From the NCBI RefSeq assembly GCF_004346925.1, contig NZ_CP031167.1, positions 3,244,001-3,308,000 on the forward strand: 64,000 bases of DNA, in the 5' to 3' direction. The notes beneath the pieces were generated by a model. The model worked only from the letters and a program-made list of their open reading frames with translations, was not told the origin of the DNA and made no database searches. This DNA is from Stenotrophomonas sp. ASS1. Lineage in GTDB: Bacteria > Pseudomonadota > Gammaproteobacteria > Xanthomonadales > Xanthomonadaceae. Below, piece by piece: positions 1 through 8,334 of the stretch (position 1 is the first letter of the stretch; every line of letters begins with the position of its first letter). Position numbers and translations under genes: made by a program.

Positions 1-1
1 G

Positions 2-640
2 CTGGTCACCGCCTTGAAGCCGGTGCTGCCGGCCACCGCTGCGCAGGCCGAGGCCTTCCTGGCCGCGCCGGTGACCGACTGGACCGAACTGGCGCAGCCG
101 CTGCTGGGCCATCGCATCACCGAGTACACCCCGCTGTTCACCCGTATCGACCCGAAGAAGATTGACGCCATGATCGACGCCTCCAAGGACACCCTGCAGC
201 CAGCCGCCGCTGCCGCCCCCGCCGCCAAGACCGACGCCGCCAAGCCGGCCGCACCGGCACCGGCACCGGCACCGGCCAAGGACGAAGCCAAGGGTACCGA
301 TGCTCCGGCCTACATCGGCATCGACGATTTCGCCAAGCTCGACCTGCGCATCGGCAAGGTGCTGGTCTGCGAGTTCGTGGAAGGTTCTGACAAGCTGCTG
401 CGCTTCGAACTGGACGCCGGCGAGCTGGGCAAGCGCCAGATCTTCTCCGGCATCCGCGCCAGCTACGGCGAGCCGGAGAAGCTGGTCGGCCGCAGTGTGG
501 TGTTCATCGCCAACCTGGCCCCGCGCAAGATGCGTTTCGGCCTGAGCGAAGGCATGATCCTGTCGGCCGGTTTCGACGGCGGCGCGCTGGCGCTGCTGGA
601 CGCCGACAGCGGCGCGCAGCCGGGCATGCCGGTCCGCTGA
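2..640 (+). CDS. metG: Methionyl-tRNA synthetase, C-terminal part (5' end outside window)
   Basis: This is the end of methionyl-tRNA synthetase, which charges tRNA-Met in the cytoplasm. The frame is already open at base 2, so the catalytic domain and most of the anticodon-binding bundle lie upstream. Seen here are the last helices of the anticodon-binding part, an Ala/Pro-rich linker (bases about 195-295), and a complete C-terminal EMAP/Trbp111-type tRNA-binding domain (about 305-640) with LDLRIGKV, IFSGIRASYG and APRKMRFGLSEGM. This appended domain is known to promote dimerisation and tRNA binding in the long MetG class. A 10-bp hairpin follows the stop codon. Identification is secure. Confidence 0.95.
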   Translation: MVTALKPVLPATAAQAEAFLAAPVTDWTELAQPLLGHRITEYTPLFTRIDPKKIDAMIDASKDTLQPAAAAAPAAKTDAAKPAAPAPAPAPAKDEAKGTDAPAYIGIDDFAKLDLRIGKVLVCEFVEGSDKLLRFELDAGELGKRQIFSGIRASYGEPEKLVGRSVVFIANLAPRKMRFGLSEGMILSAGFDGGALALLDADSGAQPGMPVR

Positions 641-648
641 TGCCCGCA

Positions 649-674
649 GCGGGCGTGGTTGCGGCCACGCCCGC
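649..674. repeat. 10-bp perfect hairpin after metG
   Basis: GCGGGCGTGG and its exact reverse complement flank a 6-base loop just after the metG stop. There is no T-tract, so it is not a classical intrinsic terminator. It may protect the mRNA end or be an unrelated extragenic palindrome. Confidence 0.5.
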
Positions 675-716
675 CGGCAGCACCGGCCTCGGGGCAACGC
701 GATGGGAGGCAACGGA

Positions 717-1307
717 ATGGAACTGGCGCTGTTCGACTTCGACCACACCGTGACCACCTGCGATACCTATGGCCGTTTCCTGCGCCGCGTGGCCACGGCC
801 GAACAGCTGGCACAGGCGTGGTGGAAGGTCGGCCCGTGGCTGGCCGCATACAAGCTGAAACTGATCTCGGCCGAGCGCATCCGCGCGCGCGTCACCCGTT
901 TGACCTTCAGCGACCGCCACAGCGATGACATCGCCACGCTGGCCGCCGGCTTCTCGCGTGAGTTCCTGCCCGACGTGGTGCGCCCGGAAATGCTGGAGCA
1001 GATCCGCTGGCACAAGGAACAGCAGCACACCGTGGTGATCGTGTCCGGCTCGCTGGACCTGTATCTGCGGCCGTGGTGCGAACAGCTGGGCCTGCAGTTG
1101 ATCTGCAACCGGCTGGAGAGCCAGGACGGCCGTCTCACAGGTCGCTATGCCGGTGGCGACTGTGGCCCGCGCAAGGTCGAGCACATCCGCCGCCAGTTCG
1201 ATCTGTCACGCTATGTGCGCATCCATGCCTACGGTGACAGTTCCGAAGACAAGCCGATGCTGGCGCTGGCCCACGAGCGCTGGTTCCGTGGTAAGCCCTT
1301 GAAGTAA
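717..1307 (+). CDS. HAD-family hydrolase, subfamily IB (phosphoserine phosphatase / PgpC-like)
   Basis: A 196-residue cytoplasmic phosphatase-like protein of the haloacid dehalogenase superfamily. Motif I is DFDHT (nucleophile Asp7, acid/base Asp9), motif II is the Ser in VIVSGS (Ser110), and motifs III/IV are a Lys near 153 and GDSSED (173-178). The helical cap between motifs I and II and the total length fit the IB group, which includes SerB and the phosphatidylglycerophosphatase PgpC. The substrate cannot be read from sequence. An in-frame ATG lies at 702, but it overlaps the Shine-Dalgarno GGGAGG (704-709) of the ATG at 717, so 717 is chosen. It lies between metG and the ferredoxin gene on the same strand. 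Confidence 0.85.
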   Translation: MELALFDFDHTVTTCDTYGRFLRRVATAEQLAQAWWKVGPWLAAYKLKLISAERIRARVTRLTFSDRHSDDIATLAAGFSREFLPDVVRPEMLEQIRWHKEQQHTVVIVSGSLDLYLRPWCEQLGLQLICNRLESQDGRLTGRYAGGDCGPRKVEHIRRQFDLSRYVRIHAYGDSSEDKPMLALAHERWFRGKPLK

Positions 1308-1332
1308 CCCCAACGCGCAGCCTTCGCCACGC

Positions 1333-1746
1333 ATGAGCCTGATTCCTCCCCTGACCGAACGCCTCGACCGCCTGCTGCCGCAGACCCAATGCGGGCAATG
1401 CGGCTACGACGGCTGCCGCCCGTACGCGCAGGCCATGGCGCGCGGCGAGGCAGGCGTGGACCGCTGCCCGCCGGGCGGCGACGCTGGCGCGCGCGCACTG
1501 GCGCAGGTACTGGACGTACCCGCCATTCCGTTTGATCGTTCGCGCGGCGAGCACAAGGCGCCGCAGGTGGCATTGATCGTGGAAGCCGACTGCATCGGCT
1601 GCACCAAGTGCATCCAGGCCTGCCCGGTGGATGCCATCGTCGGTGGCGCCAAGTACATGCACACGGTCATTGCCGATCTGTGCACCGGTTGCGAGCTGTG
1701 CATTCCACCGTGCCCGGTGGACTGCATCGAGCTGGTGCCAACGTAG
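1333..1746 (+). CDS. rsxB: RsxB/RnfB-type electron transport ferredoxin (soluble, orphan)
   Basis: A 137-residue iron-sulfur protein resembling the electron transport complex subunit RnfB/RsxB. It has an N-terminal four-Cys cluster of the RnfB type (Cys20, 23, 28, 45) followed by two bacterial ferredoxin [4Fe-4S] motifs, [12 protein letters not shown] (Cys87-97) and [12 protein letters not shown] (Cys117-127). Classical RnfB is about 190 residues with an N-terminal membrane helix; here the protein starts directly before the first cluster and has no hydrophobic segment. No other rnf/rsx genes are nearby, so a membrane complex partner is not evident. The partner may be encoded elsewhere, or the protein may be a soluble electron carrier. 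The family call is firm; the role is inferred. Confidence 0.85.
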   Translation: MSLIPPLTERLDRLLPQTQCGQCGYDGCRPYAQAMARGEAGVDRCPPGGDAGARALAQVLDVPAIPFDRSRGEHKAPQVALIVEADCIGCTKCIQACPVDAIVGGAKYMHTVIADLCTGCELCIPPCPVDCIELVPT

Positions 1747-1777
1747 CCACCAGACCAACCGGCAGTGGAGCGGCGGG

Positions 1778-1865
1778 GTAGAGTCGACTGTTGGTCGACT
1801 GCTCTTCGTTCCGGCGGCGCAAAACCCCGCGCTGCGCGCGATAGTCGACTAACCGTCGACTCTAC
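1778..1865. repeat. Pair of inverted SMAG repeats
   Basis: GTAGAGTCGACTGTTGGTCG at 1778 and its inverted counterpart ending in ACTCTAC at 1865 are two GTAG-headed extragenic palindromes facing each other. The type matches the SMAG (S. maltophilia GTAG) family. They fill the space between the convergent rsxB and ridA-like genes and could cap both transcripts. Confidence 0.8.
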
Positions 1866-1897
1866 CCTCCGCTGGTGGGACCTGACCTTGCCTGCCG

Positions 1898-2245
1898 TTA
1901 CGGTACCGCCGCCGTCACTACGATCTCGACCTTCCAGTCAGCGTGGGCCAGCTTGGCCTCGACCGTGGCACGCGCCGGGGTCGCACCCTCGACCACCCAC
2001 TCATCCCACGCCTTGTTCATGCCGTCGAAGTCGGCCATGTCGGCCAGGAACACCTCGGCGCGCAGCACGTGCTGGCGGTCACTGGCGACCAACGCCAGCA
2101 GCTTGTCGATTTCTGCCAGCACCTGCCGGGTCTGGCCGGTGATGTCCTGGCTGGTGTCTTCCGGAATCTGGCCGGAGAGATAGGCGACCTTGTTGTATAC
2201 GGTCATTTCGGACATGCGCGGTCCGACGTCGTAACGCTCCATCAT
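1898..2245 (-). CDS. RidA family protein (enamine/imine deaminase-like)
   Basis: A 115-residue member of the YjgF/YER057c/UK114 (RidA) family. Family members are small cytoplasmic trimers, and RidA itself hydrolyses reactive enamine/imine intermediates made by PLP enzymes. Supporting motifs are YLSGQIP near residue 23, GQTRQVLAEIDKLL near 37, and PARATVEAKLA near 91, where the Arg is the substrate-carboxylate ligand in active RidA. Two ATGs are adjacent; the first (2245) has CAGGAG 8 bases upstream. The long loop and divergent termini suggest one of the Rid subgroups rather than RidA itself, so the deaminase activity is inferred. It is convergent with rsxB. Confidence 0.85.
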   Translation of the reverse strand: MMERYDVGPRMSEMTVYNKVAYLSGQIPEDTSQDITGQTRQVLAEIDKLLALVASDRQHVLRAEVFLADMADFDGMNKAWDEWVVEGATPARATVEAKLAHADWKVEIVVTAAVP

Positions 2246-2437
2246 GGGCGTGGCTCCTGCGGTTGATCAGGCCTGCATTGTCCTCCAAACCGGTCGACGG
2301 TGGGTGCACGGGCATCCTCCGCGACACGTCACTACCGGACTCCGACGGTCCCACTGGTCAAATGACGATGACAGGCGCACGATGCGCCACGCCCGCGTTG
2401 ACACCGCCCTCGCCCCTCCTGCCGCACCCTTGCGCCG

Positions 2438-5002
2438 ATGACCGCCCCCGTCGATTCCACCACTGCCTCTTCCACGCCAACCTGGAAGCGGGTTGCCACC
2501 ATCGTCATCCCCCTGCTGATCCTCGCCCTGGCCCTGCACGGCCTGGCCAACGAGTTCGACGAGCACGGCTATCGCGCCATCCGCCAGGCGTTCCGGCAAC
2601 TCAGCGGCACGCAGATCGCGCTCACCGTGGTACTCGGCCTGGCCAGTTACGCCTGCCTGATCGGTTTCGATGCCATCGGCCTGCGTCGCAGCGGCATCCG
2701 CGTGCACCCCGCGCGCGTCGGCATCACTGCATTCCTTGCGCACACGCTGGGCCAGACCGTGGGTTTTGCCGCGTTGACCGGCGGCGCGGTGCGCCTGCGT
2801 GGCTACCGCAGCGCCGGCCTGGACCTGGCGCAGATCGGCCAGGTGGTGCTGATGAGCACGCTCGGCTTCGTGTTCGGTGCATGGCTGCTGATCAGTGTGG
2901 CGCTGTGCATGGAACCGGCTGCCGCAGCCTTGGCGCTGCCGCTGGATCCCAATGCGGTACGTATCGTCGGCATCGTCGCGTTGCTCGCCTACCTCGCCAC
3001 GGTGCTGCTGGTCGGCCGCGAAGGACGGCAGTTCCGTGTGTTCGGTCATGCCTTGTGGCTGCCCGACCGCCGCACCATGATCGGCGTCACCGTGCTCAGC
3101 GTGATCGAGCTGGTGCTGGCCAGTGCCGCGTTCTACGTGCTGCTGCCGGACTCCACGCCGACCGGCCTGCCGGGCTTCGTCGGCCTGTACCTGGTGGCAG
3201 TGCTGGCCGGCCTGGTCTCCACCGTGCCGGCCGGCCTGGGCGTGTTCGAATGGAGCCTGCTGAAGCTGTTGCCGCAGGTGGCGCCGGCGGCGGTACTGGC
3301 GGCGGCGCTGATCTACCGCGTTACCTACTACGTGCTGCCGCTGGTGCTGGCCACCCTGCTCGCCCTTGCGCCCGCCCTGCGTCAGCCGCTGCAGGCCAGC
3401 GCCGGCGCAACGCGTGCCGGCTGGAACGCGCTGCGCCCGTGGCTGCCGCAGATCATCGCGCTGGCGGTGTTCAGCATCGGCGCCGCGCTGGTCATCGACG
3501 GCACGCTGCCGACGCCTCGCCGTCACCTGGTCAATGCCTCGCTGCCGATCCTGGAGACATCCCATCTGATTGGCAGCCTCAGCGGCGTTGCACTGCTGCT
3601 GATCGGCCAGGGCCTGGCCCGGCGCAGCCATGCGGCGTGGATGCTGGCGATGGCAGTGTGCGTGATCACCCCGCTGCCGCTGTGGCTGCGTGGTGGCCAG
3701 CTGTTGATCGCGGTCTCGGCAGTGCTGGTGGCGATGGCACTGTGGGCCGCACGCCGCGAGTTCTACCGCCAGGGTGCCCTGCTGGACGAAGCCTGGTCGT
3801 GGCCGTGGCTGCGCAATCTCGGCCTGGTGCTGGTTGCGGTCACCTGGCTGCTGTTCTTCACCTACAGTCATGTCGAATACCAGAACGAGCTGTGGTGGCA
3901 GTTCGCGGTGTCGGGCAATGCACCGCGCGCACTGCGTGCGTTGCTGGTGGTCGCCATCGCGCTGGTGATGTTCGGCCTGGCGCGGCTGCTGCACAGCACG
4001 CGCAGCCCGCTGCCAGCCGCCGACGAGGCCACGCTGCAGTCCCTGGCGCCGGTACTGGTCGGTGCCACCGATACCCAGGCCTGCCTGGTACTGACCGCCG
4101 ACAAGGCGGTGCTGCGCGATGACGCGAAACAGGGCTTCGTGATGATGCAGCGCTACGGCGGTTCGCTGATCGCGATGGGCGATCCGGTCGGCCCGCCTGA
4201 CGTGGCGCGCGCGTTGATCTGGCGCTTCCGCGAGGAAGCCGACCGGCTGGGCCTGCGCCCGGTGTTCTACCAGGTGGGCGAGACCTACTGGCAGACCTAC
4301 CTCGACCTGGGCCTGGGCCTGGTCAAGCTGGGCGAGGAAGCGATGGTGCCGCTGCATGACTTCGGCCTGGAAGGCCGCGAACGCGCCGATCTGCGCCAAG
4401 CCTGGAACCGGGGCAAGCGCGGTGGCCTATCCTTCCGCGTGGCACCGGTGGAGGAAATTCCCAGCCTGCTGCCGCGCCTGCACGCAATTTCCAACGCATG
4501 GCTGGAAGACAAGGCCGGCGATGAGAAGGGCTTCTCGCTGGGCAGCTACGACCCGGACTACCTGGTGCGCTTCCCGGTGGCGCTGGTCGAAGCCGAGGGC
4601 CAGATCGTGGCGTTCGCCAACCTGTGGCAGGCACCGGCCGGCGCCGAGCTGTCGGTCGACCTGATGCGCCACGTCAACGAAGCACCGAAGGGCACGATGG
4701 ACTTCCTCTTCATCGAACTGTTCCTGTGGGGCCGCGCGCAGGGCTATGCGCGTTTCTCGCTGGGCATGGCACCGTTGTCCGGGCTGGCACAGCATCGGCT
4801 GGCCGGTCGCTGGAACCGATTGGCCGGTCTGCTGGCGCGGCACGGCGAACGCTTCTATGGGTTCAGTGGCCTGCGCCGCTTCAAATCGAAGTTCGATCCG
4901 CAGTGGCGGCCGCGCTATCTCGCCGCGCCCGGCGGCATGCATCTGCCGGCCGCGCTGCTGGATGCCACGCGCCTGATCTCGCTGGATCCGCGGCGGAATT
5001 GA
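2438..5002 (+). CDS. mprF: Bifunctional phosphatidylglycerol lysyltransferase/flippase MprF
   Basis: An 854-residue inner-membrane protein. The N-terminal half has many hydrophobic segments (starting near residue 20) and corresponds to the flippase domain. The C-terminal third (about 540-854) is a soluble DUF2156/GNAT-like aminoacyl-PG synthase domain with GGSLIAMGDPVG, FYQVGE, WNRGKRGGLSF and the tail LRRFKSKFDPQWRPRYLA typical of MprF. The family transfers lysine (or alanine) from charged tRNA to phosphatidylglycerol and moves the product outward, lowering surface charge and giving resistance to cationic peptides. Length is the family norm. Its 3' neighbour across a repeat cluster is the AcvB-type hydrolase, whose product removes lysyl-PG in Agrobacterium. 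Confidence 0.95.
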   Translation: MTAPVDSTTASSTPTWKRVATIVIPLLILALALHGLANEFDEHGYRAIRQAFRQLSGTQIALTVVLGLASYACLIGFDAIGLRRSGIRVHPARVGITAFLAHTLGQTVGFAALTGGAVRLRGYRSAGLDLAQIGQVVLMSTLGFVFGAWLLISVALCMEPAAAALALPLDPNAVRIVGIVALLAYLATVLLVGREGRQFRVFGHALWLPDRRTMIGVTVLSVIELVLASAAFYVLLPDSTPTGLPGFVGLYLVAVLAGLVSTVPAGLGVFEWSLLKLLPQVAPAAVLAAALIYRVTYYVLPLVLATLLALAPALRQPLQASAGATRAGWNALRPWLPQIIALAVFSIGAALVIDGTLPTPRRHLVNASLPILETSHLIGSLSGVALLLIGQGLARRSHAAWMLAMAVCVITPLPLWLRGGQLLIAVSAVLVAMALWAARREFYRQGALLDEAWSWPWLRNLGLVLVAVTWLLFFTYSHVEYQNELWWQFAVSGNAPRALRALLVVAIALVMFGLARLLHSTRSPLPAADEATLQSLAPVLVGATDTQACLVLTADKAVLRDDAKQGFVMMQRYGGSLIAMGDPVGPPDVARALIWRFREEADRLGLRPVFYQVGETYWQTYLDLGLGLVKLGEEAMVPLHDFGLEGRERADLRQAWNRGKRGGLSFRVAPVEEIPSLLPRLHAISNAWLEDKAGDEKGFSLGSYDPDYLVRFPVALVEAEGQIVAFANLWQAPAGAELSVDLMRHVNEAPKGTMDFLFIELFLWGRAQGYARFSLGMAPLSGLAQHRLAGRWNRLAGLLARHGERFYGFSGLRRFKSKFDPQWRPRYLAAPGGMHLPAALLDATRLISLDPRRN

Positions 5003-5011
5003 AGCCGCGAT

Positions 5012-5234
5012 CCGCCGGGCATGGCCCGGCGCTACCTGCCACCCGGTAGGTGTCGACCTTGGTCGACACGCTCATTCCACGGCACCTTCAGCCCCGGCGC
5101 CGACCAAGGTCGGCGTCTACCAACAGCCGTCGAGCGTGGCTCGACGCTACATGCGCCGGGTAGGTGTCGACCCTGGTCGACACGCTCAGCCCGCGGCGCC
5201 TTCAGCCCCAGCGCCGACCAAGGTCGGCGTCTAC
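5012..5234. repeat. Cluster of six SMAG repeats
   Basis: Six GTAG-headed palindromes in both orientations lie between the convergent mprF and acvB genes: 5012-5035 (inverted), 5046-5069, 5097-5120 (inverted), 5129-5150 (inverted), 5160-5183 and 5211-5234 (inverted). Arms vary (GTGTCGACC, GACGCCGACC, GCGTCGAGCC) while the GTAG head is constant. Parts of the cluster are duplicated: 5046-5120 closely resembles 5160-5234. The intergenic space contains nothing else. Confidence 0.85.
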
Positions 5235-5240
5235 CAAACG

Positions 5241-6587
5241 CTACACCCCGCCCTTCAGGATCACTTCGGCGAGGCGGTCGTAATCGCCACCGAAATGGTG
5301 ATCGCCCGGCAGCTTCACCTTCCTCACGCCGTCATTGGCCGGCAGATCCGGGCACAGCGCGTCCTCATCCTTGTCGCCGTACACGCACAGCGTTTTTTCC
5401 GCCGGCAGCCTGGCCACTTCCGGTGCGATCGGCAGGCCGTCGCCGCCACCGCCCAGCCAGTTGCTGACATGGAATTCGAAGTCGGCCTTCCTGCCCACCG
5501 ACAGCAGCACGATGCGCTCCAGCGCCTCACGGGTGCCGACGTCGAGCTGGTTGATGGTGGCCGGCAGCACGTCGGCGCCCTGCGAGAAACCGATCAACAT
5601 CACCTTGTCGCGGCGCCATTGCTGGCGGTAGTGGTCGATGATCTTCTGCAGGTCGCCCGCAAAGCCCTTCGGTGTGCGCTCGCTCCAGAAGTAGCGCAGC
5701 GAATCGATGCCGACGACCGCCACGCCATGCTCGTTGAGTGACGACGCCACGTTCTTGTCCAGGCCAGCCCAGCCACCGTCACCGGAGACGAACACCGCCA
5801 GCGTATCGCCGCTGCCGGTCGCCGGCATTTCCACCACGGGCAGGCCCTTCAGTGCAGCAGGCGGCGGTGCCAGGCTGACGCCGGCCTGCGCGCCGATCAC
5901 CCGTGCCGCAGCCACCAGGCCCGGTGACGCATCACCGCGCGCGGTGCGCTTGAACTCGCGTGCCATCGCGACCTGCTGCACGAACGCGCTGGCCTGGCCG
6001 ACCTTGCAGCCGCGGTCACCGGCCGCGCTCAACCACGGAAAATTCAGTTCGGCCGGCTGCAGCCTGTCGTGCTTCACACCATCGCCGCAGACCATGCGCT
6101 GGTGGTTGTGGTCCGGGCAGAAGCCGGTGGTCAGTACACCGGCAAACACCTGGGTATCGGCCTGCGCTGCCAGCGAATAGGCCATCTCGGCACCTTCGCC
6201 ATCACCGCCGACCAGCGGCAGGTGGTAGCCGGGCAGATGCAGCGAGGCCTGCAGCCAACGTGAGAAATTCTCGACGTCACCGGAACCGAACGAACAGGTC
6301 GGGTCCCCCTCGCGCTTGAGCACACCGCGCAGGTGCGCAATGTCCACTGCCGCGACCAGCGCGCCATCGGCACGCAGGGCCTCGATCGGCAGGCGGCTGG
6401 TGTCACCACCGGCCGTGGGTTCGTGGAACCAGATCACCACCCGTTGCGGCGTGCCGGATGGCATGTGCACCGGAATCTGCTCGAACCGCCCATGGCTGAA
6501 CTGCTGCGGGGTCACGGCCGCCGTTGCCGGCAGCGCGGCCAGCGCCAGTACCACACCCATTGCCCTGCTCAGCCCTGCACGCTTCAT
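5241..6587 (-). CDS. acvB: AcvB/VirJ-family protein, probable lysyl-phosphatidylglycerol hydrolase
   Basis: A 448-residue secreted alpha/beta-hydrolase of the AcvB/VirJ family. It begins with a signal peptide (MKRAGL, hydrophobic core to the ATAA site near residue 23). The second half carries the hydrolase core: VFVSGDGGWAGLD near 250, then GFSQGADVLP with the nucleophile Ser, and a final GDHHFGGDY that supplies the likely catalytic His. In Agrobacterium, AcvB is a periplasmic lysyl-PG hydrolase working with the LpiA/MprF synthase; the convergent mprF next door supports the same role here. The start at 6587 is chosen because the signal peptide starts there and GGGGA lies upstream; an earlier in-frame start at 6641 would put a charged tail before the signal. 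Confidence 0.88.
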   Translation of the reverse strand: MKRAGLSRAMGVVLALAALPATAAVTPQQFSHGRFEQIPVHMPSGTPQRVVIWFHEPTAGGDTSRLPIEALRADGALVAAVDIAHLRGVLKREGDPTCSFGSGDVENFSRWLQASLHLPGYHLPLVGGDGEGAEMAYSLAAQADTQVFAGVLTTGFCPDHNHQRMVCGDGVKHDRLQPAELNFPWLSAAGDRGCKVGQASAFVQQVAMAREFKRTARGDASPGLVAAARVIGAQAGVSLAPPPAALKGLPVVEMPATGSGDTLAVFVSGDGGWAGLDKNVASSLNEHGVAVVGIDSLRYFWSERTPKGFAGDLQKIIDHYRQQWRRDKVMLIGFSQGADVLPATINQLDVGTREALERIVLLSVGRKADFEFHVSNWLGGGGDGLPIAPEVARLPAEKTLCVYGDKDEDALCPDLPANDGVRKVKLPGDHHFGGDYDRLAEVILKGGV

Positions 6588-6665
6588 ATCGCATCCCCGA
6601 TGGAATGCGCACACGATACGCCGCCGCCGCGTGCACGGCACGTACCGGCGCAGGCCGATGGGGAT

Positions 6666-7283
6666 TCAGTGGGCTGCGGCCCGACGGCTGCGACGGTACA
6701 GCGCCATCGCCAGATACAGCAGCCAGCCAACGATCACCGCGATCACCACTTTCTGTCCCAGCCCACGCGGTGGACCACCACGCCACAGCACATGCAGCCA
6801 CAGCAGCACAAAGGCCAGCCATGCCCAGCCCCAGAGCAGGCCCGCAGCGGACTGCCAACCCGGTTCGCGGCGCAGATACCAGGCCTGCAGCAGCATGCCG
6901 ACGCTGGCACACAGGAACGCCGTGTTGGCTGCCAGCCCATGGATGAACGGTGCCAGCAGCGGTGTTGCTTCAGGCAGCCAGCTGTCGCCGATGGCGACCG
7001 TCGCCAGCCCCAGCGCGGAAACCGTGAACAGCAATGGTGCGGCCGCACTGCGCCGCGGGCCGATGCTGCCGCGATACAGCGCAATGCCAAGCGCCGCAAT
7101 GGCCAGCGCCAGCAGGCAGTAGGCAGCGCGCAATGCCAGCCCCCACGGCCCGTGCAGGTACAGGCTCAAGGTCGCCCGCACCCAGTCCAGATCACTGCGC
7201 GCAACCTGGGTCCACAGCGCGGTGGCCACGAACAGCACCAGTGCCACCAGCGCCAGCACCGCCGCCGGGCGTGCACGGCTCAT
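6666..7283 (-). CDS. DUF998-type integral membrane protein
   Basis: A 205-residue hydrophobic protein with about six predicted membrane helices (for example residues 7-27, 42-62, 75-95, 105-125, 137-157 and 170-190). The pattern of GDSWLPEATP and an Arg/Trp-rich central loop resembles the DUF998 family, whose function is unknown. Its ATG overlaps the stop of the upstream 62-residue gene as ATGA, implying translational coupling and fixing the start at 7283. It ends with an Arg-rich tail. Confidence 0.75.
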   Translation of the reverse strand: MSRARPAAVLALVALVLFVATALWTQVARSDLDWVRATLSLYLHGPWGLALRAAYCLLALAIAALGIALYRGSIGPRRSAAAPLLFTVSALGLATVAIGDSWLPEATPLLAPFIHGLAANTAFLCASVGMLLQAWYLRREPGWQSAAGLLWGWAWLAFVLLWLHVLWRGGPPRGLGQKVVIAVIVGWLLYLAMALYRRSRRAAAH

Positions 7284-7468
7284 GGTGCGGCCTCTGGATG
7301 CCGCGTCTTCCACTCGGCCAGCGCCTTGCGGTAGCGCTGCAGCTCATCGGAATACAGGTCCAGCACACACAGCGGGCAACCACTGCCGCAGCATTCGTTG
7401 GGGCCGGGTTCTTCCGGTGGCAGCGGGCGGGGATCGGGATCAGGGACGGACACGGTCGGAAACGGCAA
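7280..7468 (-). CDS. Oxidoreductase-like domain protein (Cys-rich, 62 aa)
   Basis: A 62-residue protein with a Pro-rich start and the motif CCGSGCPLCVLDLY near residues 26-39. This is the hallmark of the oxidoreductase-like domain (PF09791-type) found as short proteins in proteobacteria and at the N-terminus of some eukaryotic proteins; its biochemical role is not established. The Cys cluster could bind metal. It is the first gene of a two-gene unit with the membrane protein at 6666-7283. Confidence 0.75.
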   Translation of the reverse strand: MPFPTVSVPDPDPRPLPPEEPGPNECCGSGCPLCVLDLYSDELQRYRKALAEWKTRHPEAAP

Positions 7469-7503
7469 TCATTGGAAACAGGTCACCAGTGTACCGGGCC
7501 GGC

Positions 7504-8106
7504 TCAAACGCCCAGCTGACGTCGCAGGTTGTCACGGGCGGCCGCGTCCAGGCGCTGGTGGAAGAACTCGCTGAGGAATATCCGCGGAGCGCGCAGCAGG
7601 CCCTGCAGGAAGCGGCGACGGCCGGCACGGTACAGGAAGCCCGGCACCACCCCTTTGTATTCTTCGGCCACGCCACGGTCATAGGCAGCGAACACCGGTT
7701 CCGGCGCGGCCAGGATCGCCATGTCGCAGTCCAGGAACAGCGCCGCCTCGGCATCCACATCCTCCGGACCAAGCGCGCCGTGGCGGGCGGTCAGCAGGAT
7801 CAATTGCTCCACGCGAGCGGCGTCGACAGTGGCAAGCTCTGGCGCCTGTGTGATCGCCTGCAGAGCCAGCTGCGCCGAACGCGCCTCGTTGTCCTTGCGC
7901 CCCGCCTGGTAGATCGCATCGTGATAGAGCACGGCCAGATAGATCTCGGCCGGCTGCTTCCAGCCGGGGCCGTCGGCGACATCCTGGCAATGCTGCAGCA
8001 CCGCGCGCACATGGCCGAAGTGGTGGTAGGCCCGTGGCGGCGTTGCATAGCTGTCCTGCAGCGCCTGCCACTGCGCCGGGGCAAGCGTCAGCGGTGAGAA
8101 GTCCAT
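7504..8106 (-). CDS. HD-domain predicted metal-dependent phosphohydrolase
   Basis: A 200-residue cytoplasmic protein of the predicted HD-superfamily phosphohydrolase group. Metal-binding features are the His pair in YHHFGHV (about 27-33), the HD dyad in LAVLYHDAIY (about 57-66), and the distal Asp in FLDCDMAIL. The SEFFHQRLDAAARDNLRRQL C-terminus is typical for this group. The substrate is unknown. It is divergent from the transglutaminase-TPR gene across 228 bases in which I see no clear promoter, only two isolated DnaA-box-like 9-mers. Confidence 0.8.
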   Translation of the reverse strand: MDFSPLTLAPAQWQALQDSYATPPRAYHHFGHVRAVLQHCQDVADGPGWKQPAEIYLAVLYHDAIYQAGRKDNEARSAQLALQAITQAPELATVDAARVEQLILLTARHGALGPEDVDAEAALFLDCDMAILAAPEPVFAAYDRGVAEEYKGVVPGFLYRAGRRRFLQGLLRAPRIFLSEFFHQRLDAAARDNLRRQLGV

Positions 8107-8334
8107 GACCGGATCATCCCGCCTGCGCCGGCGCCGGGCAAGCTGGCGGTTTTTTCACCACGCACTCACAACGCTTGCCGGGCGGGGCCCGGAGCCAGTT
8201 GTCCACAGCTTTGTCGAGCGCTGGTCCACACCGGTTGTGGATGAACGCGGCGCCGACCAACGGTCGCTGCAGCCGGACATCCATGGGCATACACTCGCCA
8301 CAGGCGGGAGCGCCCGCCGCTGCCGGGAACCGTC

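Noticed and set aside
2267..4399. Long open frame on the minus strand opposite mprF (about 700 codons)
   Set aside because: Gln/His/Arg-rich composition typical of the antisense frame of a GC-rich gene; mprF has clear family motifs.
8199..8243. Two DnaA-box-like 9-mers (TTGTCCACA and TTGTGGATG) suggesting an origin
   Set aside because: Only two imperfect boxes, no AT-rich unwinding region and no dnaA, dnaN or gidA genes nearby.
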